DNA of 64,000 bases from Verrucomicrobiota bacterium (GTDB lineage: Bacteria > Verrucomicrobiota > Kiritimatiellia > CAIQIC01 > JAGNIJ01). The notes under the pieces are model-generated. The model was not told where the DNA came from, made no database searches, and was given only the letters and a program-made list of their open reading frames with translations. The stretch spans positions 1-64,000 of the forward strand of contig JAKLGK010000005.1 of assembly GCA_022710725.1 (NCBI GenBank), given 5' to 3'. Shown piece by piece: positions 46,333-54,352 of the stretch. Numbering within the stretch: position 1 is the stretch's first letter; each line of letters starts with the position of its first letter. The translations under genes and the position numbers were made by a program.

Positions 46333-46662
46333 TGCCTCCTGCAGCAGGCCGGTGCAAGCCGATAATGCCTCGAGATGCGTCTTTGCGATGCGCGGAGCCT
46401 GTTTTTCGCATAATCACACTTTGCAAAGTGTGAGTTTATATCTGTCAAGCATATTAACGTATATCAATCTATCCTACAATATGTTACACATATTATCACT
46501 TTCACACTTTGCAAAGTGTGGAAATTGTACTGCGGGTTATGATTCTGTTGCGCGGATGCATGGGGGCGCAGGCGTCCTGACAGTTGGCGTCGGGTAGATG
46601 AGGGGAAAGAACCCGCCCTTGCCCCATTGACTTCCCGCCGCGGCTGCCCCATCTTCACGCGC
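46333..46662. other. 330-bp non-coding interval around the second palindrome pair
   Basis: The middle of this gap (about 46411-46530) is strongly AT-rich and holds the second CACACTTTGCAAAGTGTG pair; the two ends are GC-rich. No ORF has protein-like features. No -35/-10 promoter for the EamA gene could be assigned with confidence. Confidence 0.6.
46413..46523. repeat. paired 18-bp palindromes (locus 2)
   Basis: CACACTTTGCAAAGTGTG lies at 46415-46432 and at 46503-46520, 88 bp apart. The left copy is flanked AT / AG, the right copy TT / GGAAATTG, so the flanks match locus 1 only partly (the AT and GGAA sides). The spacer contains GTATATCAATCTATCC and repeated TATT/ATATT text and is about 70 bases. 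Same core and similar spacing as 28603-28709, 17.8 kb away. Confidence 0.9.
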
Positions 46663-47628
46663 ATGCTGGAACCTGTTCCCAGTCGTTCGAGAGAGCTGGC
46701 GCGCGCCCTCATGGCGCTGGGCGCGGCCATCCTGTTCTGGTCGTGCGTCCCGCTGCTGCTGAAGTACTTCACGCGAGAGTTGGACGCCTGGACCGTCAAC
46801 GGGCTGCGCTACACGTTCGCCCTGCTGTTCTGGCTGCCGTACGTCCTGCAGCACCGCCGCGAGTTGCCGGCGCGGTCGCGCATTTGGCGGGACGCCATCC
46901 CGCCCGCCGCCATCCACGTGGTCGGCCAGGTACTCTTCGGCCTGTGCCCCTACTTCAACGATGCGACGGTCATCAACTTCGTCAGCCGCGCGGCGTTCCT
47001 GTTCACCACGCTGACGGGCTTCATCCTGCTGCGCGAGGAGCGGGCCGTGGGCCGCCAGCCGCTGTTCTGGATCGGCATGGCGGCCACGATCGCCGGGCTG
47101 GTCGCTATGTACGTCGGCGGGATCGGCACGCCGTCCACGTCGGCGTTCGGCATGCTACTGCTCCTGGCCACGGCGGCGTTCTGGGGCTTCTACTCGGTCC
47201 TGGTCCGGAAGTTCATGAGGCCCTATTCCATCCGGTTGAGCTTCAGCGTGATCAGCCTCTACGCCGCGCCCGGGCTGCTGGCGCTGATGTTCGCACTCGG
47301 CGACTGGCGGAAAATGCTGACGCTCGGGCCAGGCTTCTGGGCGATGATCTGGCTCTCCGCGGTCTTGGGCATCGCCCTGGGCCACACGCTCTTCTACCGC
47401 GCGATACACACGATCGGCCCGGTCGCGTCGGAAGGATCGCTCTTGCTGATCCCGTTCGTGACGGCGGTGCTGGCGCACTTCCTCCTGGACGAGCGGCTCG
47501 GGCGGCTGCAGTGGATCGGCGGCGTGATCCTCGTCGGGGGCTGCTTCGTCCTGCTCCGGGCCAACCTGCGGGCGCGCGGGCGCGTCACGGCGAAGGAGGC
47601 GCAGGCCGCCGCGCCGACGCCACGATAA
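46663..47628 (+). CDS. EamA-family (DMT) transporter
   Basis: A 321-residue inner-membrane protein with ten predicted helices in two EamA repeats. The first repeat starts ALMALGAAILFWSCVPLLLK and has NGLRYTFALLFWLPYVLQ; the second starts FGMLLLLATAAFWGFYSVLV and ends WIGGVILVGGCFVLLRANL. The LLIPFVTAVLAHFLLDERL segment is the conserved last-but-one helix. Substrates of the family are metabolites such as amino acids or nucleotide precursors and cannot be predicted here. ATG 46663 starts the ORF. Convergent with the phosphofructokinase across a terminator. Confidence 0.88.
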   Translation: MLEPVPSRSRELARALMALGAAILFWSCVPLLLKYFTRELDAWTVNGLRYTFALLFWLPYVLQHRRELPARSRIWRDAIPPAAIHVVGQVLFGLCPYFNDATVINFVSRAAFLFTTLTGFILLREERAVGRQPLFWIGMAATIAGLVAMYVGGIGTPSTSAFGMLLLLATAAFWGFYSVLVRKFMRPYSIRLSFSVISLYAAPGLLALMFALGDWRKMLTLGPGFWAMIWLSAVLGIALGHTLFYRAIHTIGPVASEGSLLLIPFVTAVLAHFLLDERLGRLQWIGGVILVGGCFVLLRANLRARGRVTAKEAQAAAPTPR

Positions 47629-47631
47629 AAA

Positions 47632-47659
47632 AAGGACGGACTCAAGAGTCCGTCCTTCT
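47632..47659. terminator. bidirectional rho-independent terminator
   Basis: AAGGACGGACTC (47632-47643) pairs with GAGTCCGTCCTT (47646-47657), flanked by an A-run on the left. It separates the convergent genes ending at 47628 and 47677. Confidence 0.88.
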
Positions 47660-47676
47660 TCAGCCGCCGGTGGCGA

Positions 47677-48900
47677 TCAGCCGATCTTCTTCACCTTCAC
47701 GCCTTTGAACCGGCCGACCGGCGGCAGGGGGCCGACGATCGGGGCGGCATAGCGGATGAACGCGGCGGTTACGTTGTTGCCCTCGGCATTGATGAACTCG
47801 TCGGGCATGTGGCGCGTCTCCTTGGCCACATTCTTCAATTCCGTGCGCTCGATCCAGGTCCTGTACGACTTGCCCGGCTTGCGCTTGATCGCGGTGCTGC
47901 CGTTGGCGAACTTCCCGCCGTTGGCGAACTTCACCGCGGCCTGCCCCGCCAGTCGCGCCTCCTTCGCGTCCACGGCGGACACCACGCCGGGGAACGAGCG
48001 CTGCAGGTAGCCGAACGTGTCGGCACGGACGCGCTTGATCTGGAGCTTGGCCTTGACCTGGTCGGCGAGCAGGTCGCCCAGCGCGCCGGAGCCGCTCAAC
48101 TGCACGTTGCCGTGAGCGTCCACTTCCTTGGTGAACTTCGCCGCGATGGCCGTGCCCTCGGCGTCCGAGATGCCCTCGGAGACCGCGACCACACACCGCC
48201 CGTACTTCTCGTTCACCGTCTTCACGTCGGCGAGGAACCGGTCCATGTCGAACGGCCGCTCGGGCAGGTAGACCAGGTGCGGGCCGTCGTCGGGATAGAC
48301 CCGGGCCAGCGCGGAGGCGGCGGTCAGGAAGCCGGCATGCCGGCCCATGACGACGTTGATCTTCACGCCGGGCAGCGCGCGGTTGTCCAGGTTGTCGCCC
48401 ATGAACGCGGACGCGACGAATTTCGCGCCGCTGCCGAACCCGGGCGTGTGGTCGTTTTCGCGCAGGTCGTTATCGATCGTCTTGCAGATGTGGAAGCAGC
48501 GGAACTCGTAGCCGGCCTTGCGCGCCTCTTCGTTGATGATGTGCGTCGTCTCGGCGGAATCGTTGCCGCCGATGTAGAAGAAGTAGCGCACGTCGTACTT
48601 CTGCATGACCTGGAAGATCTTCGCGCAGTCCTCGGGTGTGGGCTTCTTGCGGACCGAGCCGAGCGCCGAGGAGGGCGTGTTCGCGACGGCCTCCAGCGTG
48701 GCCTTCGATTCCTTGCCGAGGTCGATGAAATTCTCGTTCAGGATGCCCAGGATGCCGTGGAGCGAGCCGTAGATCTTCTTGATTTCCTTGTGCTTCTTCG
48801 CCTCCAGCACCGCGCCGATCAGGCTCTGGTTGATCACTACGGTCGGCCCGCCGCTCTGGGCGATGAGCATGTTGCCGGTCAGCTTGCTGTTCTTGGCCAT
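47677..48900 (-). CDS. pfp: 6-phosphofructokinase, pyrophosphate-dependent type
   Basis: A 407-residue group-III-like phosphofructokinase. It opens with NMLIAQSGGPTVVINQSL; the nucleotide-site motif reads IGGNDSAETTH where ATP enzymes have GGDGT/S, which is the mark of the pyrophosphate-using branch. KTIDNDLRENDHTPGFGSGA gives the catalytic TIDND, and VVMGRHAGFLTAASAL the sugar-phosphate part. It catalyses fructose-6-phosphate plus PPi to fructose-1,6-bisphosphate plus Pi, reversibly, in the cytoplasm. A short KFANGGKFANGS duplication sits near residue 330. Consistent with a fermentative metabolism. Confidence 0.92.
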   Translation of the reverse strand: MAKNSKLTGNMLIAQSGGPTVVINQSLIGAVLEAKKHKEIKKIYGSLHGILGILNENFIDLGKESKATLEAVANTPSSALGSVRKKPTPEDCAKIFQVMQKYDVRYFFYIGGNDSAETTHIINEEARKAGYEFRCFHICKTIDNDLRENDHTPGFGSGAKFVASAFMGDNLDNRALPGVKINVVMGRHAGFLTAASALARVYPDDGPHLVYLPERPFDMDRFLADVKTVNEKYGRCVVAVSEGISDAEGTAIAAKFTKEVDAHGNVQLSGSGALGDLLADQVKAKLQIKRVRADTFGYLQRSFPGVVSAVDAKEARLAGQAAVKFANGGKFANGSTAIKRKPGKSYRTWIERTELKNVAKETRHMPDEFINAEGNNVTAAFIRYAAPIVGPLPPVGRFKGVKVKKIG

Positions 48901-48968
48901 TCTTACACCTCTTGGTTAAACGGTTTTCCGGAATGGAAGCCCGTAGATACCATACCGCGCCGGCCGCT

Positions 48969-50765
48969 TCAAGAGGGGACTGCGGCGCAAGCCTGGCGCC
49001 AGGCGGCCCGGTAGGTGGCCTCGATTTCCCGGGTGACCGCGGCCGCGTCGCAGAGCGGCGAACGGCGCACCCGGTCCGGTAGCCCGGCCCGCGCGGATGC
49101 CAGGCGCTCCGGGTCCGCGGCCAATGCAACCGCTTTCCGCACATAGCTTTCCGCGTCGGACGCGACCCATTCTGACGCCCCGACGGCGTGCAACAGCCCG
49201 GCGGCGCGCCGGGCGCTCAACCGTTCGCCGCACAGGGTGATGACCGGGACGCCCATCCACAGGGCGTCGCAGGTGGTGGCGTCGCCGTTGAACGGGAAGC
49301 TGTCGAGGACGATATCCATTTCCCGGTAGACCGCGAGATCGGCGATCGTCCGGTTGTCGCCGTGGAGCCGGACGGCGGCCGGGTTGAGGCCGGTTGATTT
49401 CAGGCGGGCCGTCAACCGCTCGCGGGTATCGGGATCGGCCAGGACGTCGCGGGCCAGCAGGAGTTGCGAGCCGGGGACTTGCTCCAGAATCTGCTTCCAG
49501 CACGCGAGGACCTCGCCGTTGAGCTTAGCCAGGTGATGGATGGCCCCGAAGGTGATGAACCCGTTGCGGCGGAACGGCGGTTCGGGCGCGGGCTCCGCGG
49601 CGCCGGGCGGCGGCCCGTAGCAATGGTAGCCGGATGCCGGGCGCAGGATGCGCTCGTGGCTCCAGCGGTCGGCCTCGCCGGGCGGCTCGGTGACGGCGTC
49701 GGAGAAGCGGTAGTCGATGGCTTTCACGCCGGTCGTGACCGCGTTGCCGTACCAGTGGAACTGGATCGGCGCCGGCTTGTGCGTGAAGAGCGCCAGGCGG
49801 CCGTTGTTGGCGTGCTCGTTGACGTCCACCAGCAGGTCCACGCCGTCCTCGCGGATCCGTTCCGCGGCCTCCGCGTCGGACAGCGCGGCGATCTCGCGCC
49901 AGTCATCGGCGAGGGCGCGCAGTTCGGCGGTCCAGTCGTCCCGCGCGGTCCCGGCCGAATACAGGGTGACGTGGAAGCCGCTCCGGTCCCGGGCGCGCAG
50001 GAGGTTCGCCAGGTGCGCGCTGCTGTTGTGGCGGTGGAGGCAGGCGCTGACATAACCAAGACGCAGGGGGCGCTCGGGGTCGGGCTCGCGGAGTGGCGAC
50101 GGGGCCGCGGGCGCGGCGTGCCAGGCGTTCCAGCGGCCGGTTTCCTCGAACAGGTCGCGGGCGTTCACCCGCGGATCGTACAGCATCGCGCGAATCAGGC
50201 TGGAGTGCAGTCCGGCGTGCCGGCGGATCAGTTCCCCGGCCCCGCGCAGTTCGGCCAAGGCCTCGTCCAGCCGGCCCTGCTCCAGGAGAAACTCGGCGTG
50301 ATTATTGACCCAGCCCGGGAGCCCGGGGGCCGGGTATGCATCCAACAAGCGCAAGGCCTCGCCCACGCGGCCGAGCCGGCGTAACGAGACGCCGGCGGCG
50401 AGCCGGGCGCCTAGGTGCCCCCGGTCGCGCCCGAGGGCGCGGTCATAGGCCTGCAGCGCGGGAGGATGAAGGCCGAGCCGGGCCAGGGCCAGGCCCATGC
50501 GGTAAAACGACTCGGCGCCGCGCGGCCCTTCCAGCCGCGCCGCGTCGGCGTACGCGCCGGCGGCCTCCTCCCAGCGGCCCAGCGATTGCAACAGCCACCC
50601 GCGCAGGAAGGGCCAGGCGGGATCGGACGGGGCGGCGGACTGCTCCCTCTCCAAGGCGTCTAAAAAGGATTCGGACTTGGCGCGCGCGTCGTCACAAGCT
50701 TTTGCCACGGCCGGCCAGTCGGCGGCTTGGTACGCCGCCCGTGCAGCCTGCAGCGGCGATGTCAT
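48969..50765 (-). CDS. SPINDLY/O-GlcNAc-transferase-type TPR glycosyltransferase
   Basis: A 598-residue protein. The N-terminal 230 residues are TPR-like (YAAADAARLEGPRGAESFYR-type helices, GRWEEAAGAYADAAR, RLDEALAELRGAGELIR). The C-terminal part is a GT41 glycosyltransferase: PLRLGYVSACLHRHNSSAHL, HKPAPIQFHWYGNAVTTGVK, ITFGAIHHLAKLNGEVLACW and DIVLDSFPFNGDATTCDALW, then MGVPVITLCGERLSARRAAG. GT41 enzymes transfer GlcNAc or fucose to Ser/Thr of proteins. Its ATG (50765) overlaps the stop of the upstream PEP-CTERM gene (ATGA on the minus strand), so the pair is probably translated together. The in-frame extension beyond 50765 is rejected. Confidence 0.87.
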   Translation of the reverse strand: MTSPLQAARAAYQAADWPAVAKACDDARAKSESFLDALEREQSAAPSDPAWPFLRGWLLQSLGRWEEAAGAYADAARLEGPRGAESFYRMGLALARLGLHPPALQAYDRALGRDRGHLGARLAAGVSLRRLGRVGEALRLLDAYPAPGLPGWVNNHAEFLLEQGRLDEALAELRGAGELIRRHAGLHSSLIRAMLYDPRVNARDLFEETGRWNAWHAAPAAPSPLREPDPERPLRLGYVSACLHRHNSSAHLANLLRARDRSGFHVTLYSAGTARDDWTAELRALADDWREIAALSDAEAAERIREDGVDLLVDVNEHANNGRLALFTHKPAPIQFHWYGNAVTTGVKAIDYRFSDAVTEPPGEADRWSHERILRPASGYHCYGPPPGAAEPAPEPPFRRNGFITFGAIHHLAKLNGEVLACWKQILEQVPGSQLLLARDVLADPDTRERLTARLKSTGLNPAAVRLHGDNRTIADLAVYREMDIVLDSFPFNGDATTCDALWMGVPVITLCGERLSARRAAGLLHAVGASEWVASDAESYVRKAVALAADPERLASARAGLPDRVRRSPLCDAAAVTREIEATYRAAWRQACAAVPS

Positions 50766-51430
50766 CCGCGGCGAAGACGGAAGAGGCGGCGCCCGGCCAG
50801 CGCGACAACGCCGAGGAACAGCAACGCCAGCATACCCGGCTCGGGGATGGGCTGGATGGTGATGCCCGTGTTCACGGCGTTCTCGTAAGCCCACTCGGTG
50901 ACCGTGAAGCGCATCTGGGCCGGCTCGCCCGACACGTAATCCCCGGACATGCGGGCGTACCCGTAATAGTAATCCGTGCCGCCGGCCTCGATCCGGTAGC
51001 CGATGTAGAACGGCTGCCCCCACGTGTAGCCCGAATTGTCAATATAGGCGGCGTACCCGCTGTCGGTGTCGGTCCAGTCCGTATGACTCGGTCCAATAGT
51101 GTTGCCCACCGCCAGCCGGGGCGCCGGGTCCGGGTCGGCGCCGTCGTAGAAATCGAGCCCGTCCGGTGTCCCGACGGACAGGCACATCGTGCCGGAACAT
51201 CCGTAGGTCGCGGCGGCGTAGGTGCCGGGATACAGGCCGCTCCCGTCGCCGGCTTCGGAGTCCGTGCCCATGGGATCCCAAGAGGCCAGCGGGGCGTTAT
51301 GCCAGTCCGTGTCCACGATCGGGTCGGGGAAATAGCGGATGATGGTCGCGGGCGCCGTCGTGGCCAACAAGCCCAGCGCGGACGCCAATCCTGCGGTTCT
51401 TTTATCGTGCTTTCCCGGTTGTGCGCGCAT
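50762..51430 (-). CDS. PEP-CTERM protein (copy 1)
   Basis: A 222-residue exported protein: N-terminal MRAQPGKHDKRTAGLASALG with a hydrophobic signal segment (LASALGLLATTAPATI), a beta-sandwich-like body (HNAPLASWDPMGTDSEAGDG, AYIDNSGYTWGQPFYIGYRI, YYYGYARMSGDYVSGEPAQM), and a PEP-CTERM tail IPEPGMLALLFLGVVALAGR followed by an arginine cluster. Exosortase enzymes recognise this tail in relatives; no exosortase is in the window. The start is ATG 51430. The stop overlaps the glycosyltransferase start. Same length and design as the second copy at 51673. Confidence 0.85.
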   Translation of the reverse strand: MRAQPGKHDKRTAGLASALGLLATTAPATIIRYFPDPIVDTDWHNAPLASWDPMGTDSEAGDGSGLYPGTYAAATYGCSGTMCLSVGTPDGLDFYDGADPDPAPRLAVGNTIGPSHTDWTDTDSGYAAYIDNSGYTWGQPFYIGYRIEAGGTDYYYGYARMSGDYVSGEPAQMRFTVTEWAYENAVNTGITIQPIPEPGMLALLFLGVVALAGRRLFRLRRG

Positions 51431-51528
51431 GAACCCCTCCCCTTTGCAGTCATCAAAGCACTCCCGTCGTCCGGCTGTCAAGCCCGGCGCCTTCCAGGCC
51501 GGCGTGATTCCGGCATTGATTCCGGGCT

Positions 51529-51655
51529 GTGCGAGCGACCGGCATGAAATGCATCTTCCACGTCGCAAGCACCCTGCTGTGCCTGCTGGCGGCCGGCCGG
51601 GCGGAACCCTTCTACCTGCTCAACGAGCATCCCGTGACGCGCCTGTTCGGCGGCC
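51529..51655 (+). pseudogene. truncated N-terminal copy of the DUF3187 gene
   Basis: The frame from 51529 encodes MRATGMKCIFHVASTLLCLL followed by AAGRAEPFYLLNEHPVTRLF, which is the start of the DUF3187 protein at 52445 (MRANGIKRFSHAAGALLCLL, AAGRAEPFYLPNEHPVTRLF). Similarity stops after codon 41, and the ORF then runs antisense through the 3' end of the second PEP-CTERM gene. 76 of 78 bases match between 51574-51651 and 52490-52567. The upstream intergenic text is also related. A relic of a tandem duplication. Confidence 0.85.
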
Positions 51656-51672
51656 CGGCTGCAGCGGCAACG

Positions 51673-52341
51673 TCATTCCGCGCGGCGCCGGAAAAATCGC
51701 CGCAGCAGGAAGCCCGCCACCCCGATGAGCAGGAGCATCGTCAAGCCGGGCTCGGGGATGGCCGCAATGGTGATGCCGGTGTTGGGGGTGTCCTCGTAGG
51801 CCCAGCGCGTGAGGCGGATTTGGGTCAGGTTGTCCCCGCCATCGAAGTCCGCGATCAGCCGGGCGTAGCCGTAGAGGTAATCCGCGCCGGACTCGATCCG
51901 GTAGCCGACATAGAACGGGCTCTGCCATGTAACACCGCTCATGTCGAGGGAGGCCTGCCAGCCGGACCCGCTGCCGCTCCACTGTGAATGGCCGGGGCCG
52001 ACGGTGTCATTGATCGCCAGCGCCGGCGCGATGTACGTGCCGCTCAACATGTACTCGACGCCGCCCGGCGTGCCCACGGAAAGTTCCAGGTTGCCCATGC
52101 ATCCATACACGGCGCCGGAGTAGGAGCCCGGGTACAGGTCGCCGCCGTTGCCGGCCTCGGCCTGGGTCACGGGGCCCGTGGGGGCCCAGGACACAAGGGG
52201 AGTAAAGAGAAAATCCGTGTCTATCTCCGGATCGGGAACAAAATCGATCACCGTGGCCGGCGCCGTCTGCGCCAGCAGCCCGAGCGCGGACGCCAAGCCT
52301 GCGGCCCGTTTGTCGAGTTTACCCGGCAGCGCGACGCTCAT
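51673..52341 (-). CDS. PEP-CTERM protein (copy 2)
   Basis: A 222-residue exported protein. The start is ATG 52341 (AAGGAGG site upstream); a TTG at 52359 is rejected. It shares the entry MSVALPGKLDKRAAGLASAL with GLLAQTAPATVI of copy 1, the body (DYLYGYARLIADFDGGDNLT, WQSPFYVGYRIESGA) and the tail IPEPGLTMLLLIGVAGFLLR plus an arginine cluster. The two copies are homologous along their length but well diverged. It is divergent from the DUF3187 gene with a 103-base intergenic region. Surface or envelope location, sorted by exosortase, is inferred. Confidence 0.85.
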   Translation of the reverse strand: MSVALPGKLDKRAAGLASALGLLAQTAPATVIDFVPDPEIDTDFLFTPLVSWAPTGPVTQAEAGNGGDLYPGSYSGAVYGCMGNLELSVGTPGGVEYMLSGTYIAPALAINDTVGPGHSQWSGSGSGWQASLDMSGVTWQSPFYVGYRIESGADYLYGYARLIADFDGGDNLTQIRLTRWAYEDTPNTGITIAAIPEPGLTMLLLIGVAGFLLRRFFRRRAE

Positions 52342-52444
52342 AAAATCCTCCTTGAGCAAGCATGATTATCAAAGCACCCCGGCCGCCGGCGTGTCAAGCG
52401 CGGCGCTTTCCAGGCGGGCGTGATTCTGGTAGTGATTCCCGGTT

Positions 52445-53431
52445 ATGCGAGCGAACGGCATAAAACGCTTTTCCCACGCCGCCGGCGCCCTGCTGTGCCT
52501 GCTGGCGGCCGGCCGGGCGGAACCGTTCTACCTGCCCAACGAGCATCCCGTGACGCGCCTGTTCGGCATCCCGCCCGCCGAGAGCGGATTCATCCCGGAA
52601 GGATGGCACGCTCGCGCCTCCTTCAACTGGGCCAGCATTTCCGACGACGACATGGCTCGCGGCTCGTCGCTGATGCTCGACGGCGAAACCTACGTCGCGC
52701 GCCTGGCCCTGCGGCGGGGATTCGCTGACGGTTGGGAAATCGGGCTCGACCTACCGTATGTCCGCCACGCGGGCGGGATCCTCGACGATTTCATCGAGTC
52801 CTACCACGACACCTTCGGCTTCGCGCAAGGTAACCGGAAAACCATTCCCTCCGACCGCCTGCTCTACGCCCTGATACGGAATGGGGAAACGTTGTTCTAT
52901 CTCGCGGACCCCGTGGACGGGCCGGGCGATGTGAGCGTGAGCCTGGGGCGACAGCTCTACCGGCGGCCGGACGGCACGCGCGCGGTCGCCGCCCGCGCGG
53001 CGGTCGAAGGCCCGACCGGCGATCGCGACAACCTGCTAGGCAGCGGCAGCACCGATATCGCGCTCTCCCTCACCGGCACGGACACGGTCCTGCTCCAACC
53101 CCTGCGCCTGGACGCCGTGCTCGGCGTGCTATTCATGGCCGGCGGCGGGCTGCTGGAGGACTGGCGCGAGCCGGCCGCCGGGTTCGGCTCCGCCGCGCTG
53201 GAGTGGCCCGCCACGGAAAAGCTGTCGTTAAAGGTCCAGGCGGACGCGCATTCGCCGCTCTTCGACGACCTCTGCATCGGCCGGCTGGACCATTGGGGCT
53301 GCCAGGTCTCGATGGGCGGCACGTTGCGCCTGCCCCGCGCCGCCGCACTCGATATCGCCGTGACCGAAGATGTCGCTGTCGCCACGGCGCCGGATGTGGT
53401 ATTCCACTTCGCACTTTCGAAATCATGGTGA
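52445..53431 (+). CDS. DUF3187-family outer-membrane-like protein
   Basis: A 328-residue exported protein with a signal peptide (FSHAAGALLCLLAAGRA) and the DUF3187 opening EPFYLPNEHPVTRLFGIPPA. The body is alternating-hydrophobic, as in a small beta-barrel: RLALRRGFADGWEIGLDLPY, HDTFGFAQGNRKTIPSDRLL, VAARAAVEGPTGDRDNLLGS, GGGLLEDWREPAAGFGSAAL and a final aromatic residue FHFALSKSW suggesting barrel insertion. Function unknown. It begins at ATG 52445 and is followed by a second barrel-like gene after five bases. A 41-codon truncated copy lies at 51529. Confidence 0.85.
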   Translation: MRANGIKRFSHAAGALLCLLAAGRAEPFYLPNEHPVTRLFGIPPAESGFIPEGWHARASFNWASISDDDMARGSSLMLDGETYVARLALRRGFADGWEIGLDLPYVRHAGGILDDFIESYHDTFGFAQGNRKTIPSDRLLYALIRNGETLFYLADPVDGPGDVSVSLGRQLYRRPDGTRAVAARAAVEGPTGDRDNLLGSGSTDIALSLTGTDTVLLQPLRLDAVLGVLFMAGGGLLEDWREPAAGFGSAALEWPATEKLSLKVQADAHSPLFDDLCIGRLDHWGCQVSMGGTLRLPRAAALDIAVTEDVAVATAPDVVFHFALSKSW

Positions 53432-53435
53432 ACGA

Positions 53436-54338
53436 ATGCGCATGAATTCCCTCTGGCTTTCCCTGTCCCTCCTGGCTATGGCCGCCGCCTGCCGCGGCGA
53501 CCTGGTCGCCCCCAGGGGCCCATCCGTCCAATTCCTCTCCGCCTTCAGCGGCGGCGGGCATCTTTTGTATTTCCTGGATCACCAGGACCAGCTGCAGGAG
53601 GATCGCTTCGTCACCGAGGGCCTAATGGAAATGGATTTCAGCATGGTCTCGTTTCCCCGCGGCCTCGACATCCGGTTGCGGTTCGAAATGGACGCCAACA
53701 TGGGCAAGTCGGTCGCGGAGAACCTGCCCTTCTCGCCCAAGGAAACCGCCTACGAGATCAACCCGTTCGCGGAATACCGGCGGGAGGGCCTGCTCTGCCG
53801 CGCGGGGTGGGTCCACGCCTGCCAGCATCTGATCTACAAGGACGACGATTCCCCGTGGTACCTCGAGGAGGGCGTGGACATCCCTCCCGACGTCTACTGG
53901 AACCGCCTCTACGCGGGCGCCGGCCGCCCGGAGATCCGTCCCGAACTTCTCCGGCAGATTTTCTTCGCGGAACCGGAGGGGAGTAGGCGGCCCCTTGCCG
54001 TCTGGTACGCCGAGGCCGGCTGGTACCTGCGCTCGCTCGGCGGGCTGATGGACGACGAATCGCTGTACGGCGACAACGACTGGGCGTACGACGGGAAGCT
54101 GGACCTGATGGTTCCCCTGCGCGTGACGCGCTCCATCGCGCTGTTCGCCGCCAGCCACGCGCACGCGCTATTCGACACCAACGACAAGGCCTACTGGCGC
54201 GAGCGGCTCGAGTTGGAGAATCATTTCGCCAGCCGCGGCTTCGGCTCGTCGGTCTTCGCGGCCTGGAACGCCGTGGACGAGCATCCGCGGGACAGCCGCG
54301 AGGGGTTGTTCGAACTGGGCGCGCGGTTCTTCTTTTAA
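53436..54338 (+). CDS. hypothetical barrel-like envelope protein
   Basis: A 300-residue exported protein (the ATG at 53442 would give 298). Signal MNSLWLSLSLLAMAAACRG. The body alternates hydrophobic and polar residues in strand-sized blocks (FRGLDIRLRFEMDAN-like text, LLCRAGWVHACQHLIYKDDD, LAVWYAEAGWYLRSLGGLMD, IALFAASHAHALFDTND) and ends in aromatic residues (LGARFFF), which fits an outer-membrane barrel. No family is recognised. It starts five bases after the DUF3187 stop and is followed by the thioredoxin-SHD1 gene, so three genes probably share a transcript. Confidence 0.78.
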   Translation: MRMNSLWLSLSLLAMAAACRGDLVAPRGPSVQFLSAFSGGGHLLYFLDHQDQLQEDRFVTEGLMEMDFSMVSFPRGLDIRLRFEMDANMGKSVAENLPFSPKETAYEINPFAEYRREGLLCRAGWVHACQHLIYKDDDSPWYLEEGVDIPPDVYWNRLYAGAGRPEIRPELLRQIFFAEPEGSRRPLAVWYAEAGWYLRSLGGLMDDESLYGDNDWAYDGKLDLMVPLRVTRSIALFAASHAHALFDTNDKAYWRERLELENHFASRGFGSSVFAAWNAVDEHPRDSREGLFELGARFFF

Positions 54339-54352
54339 GCGGGAGATCCACC

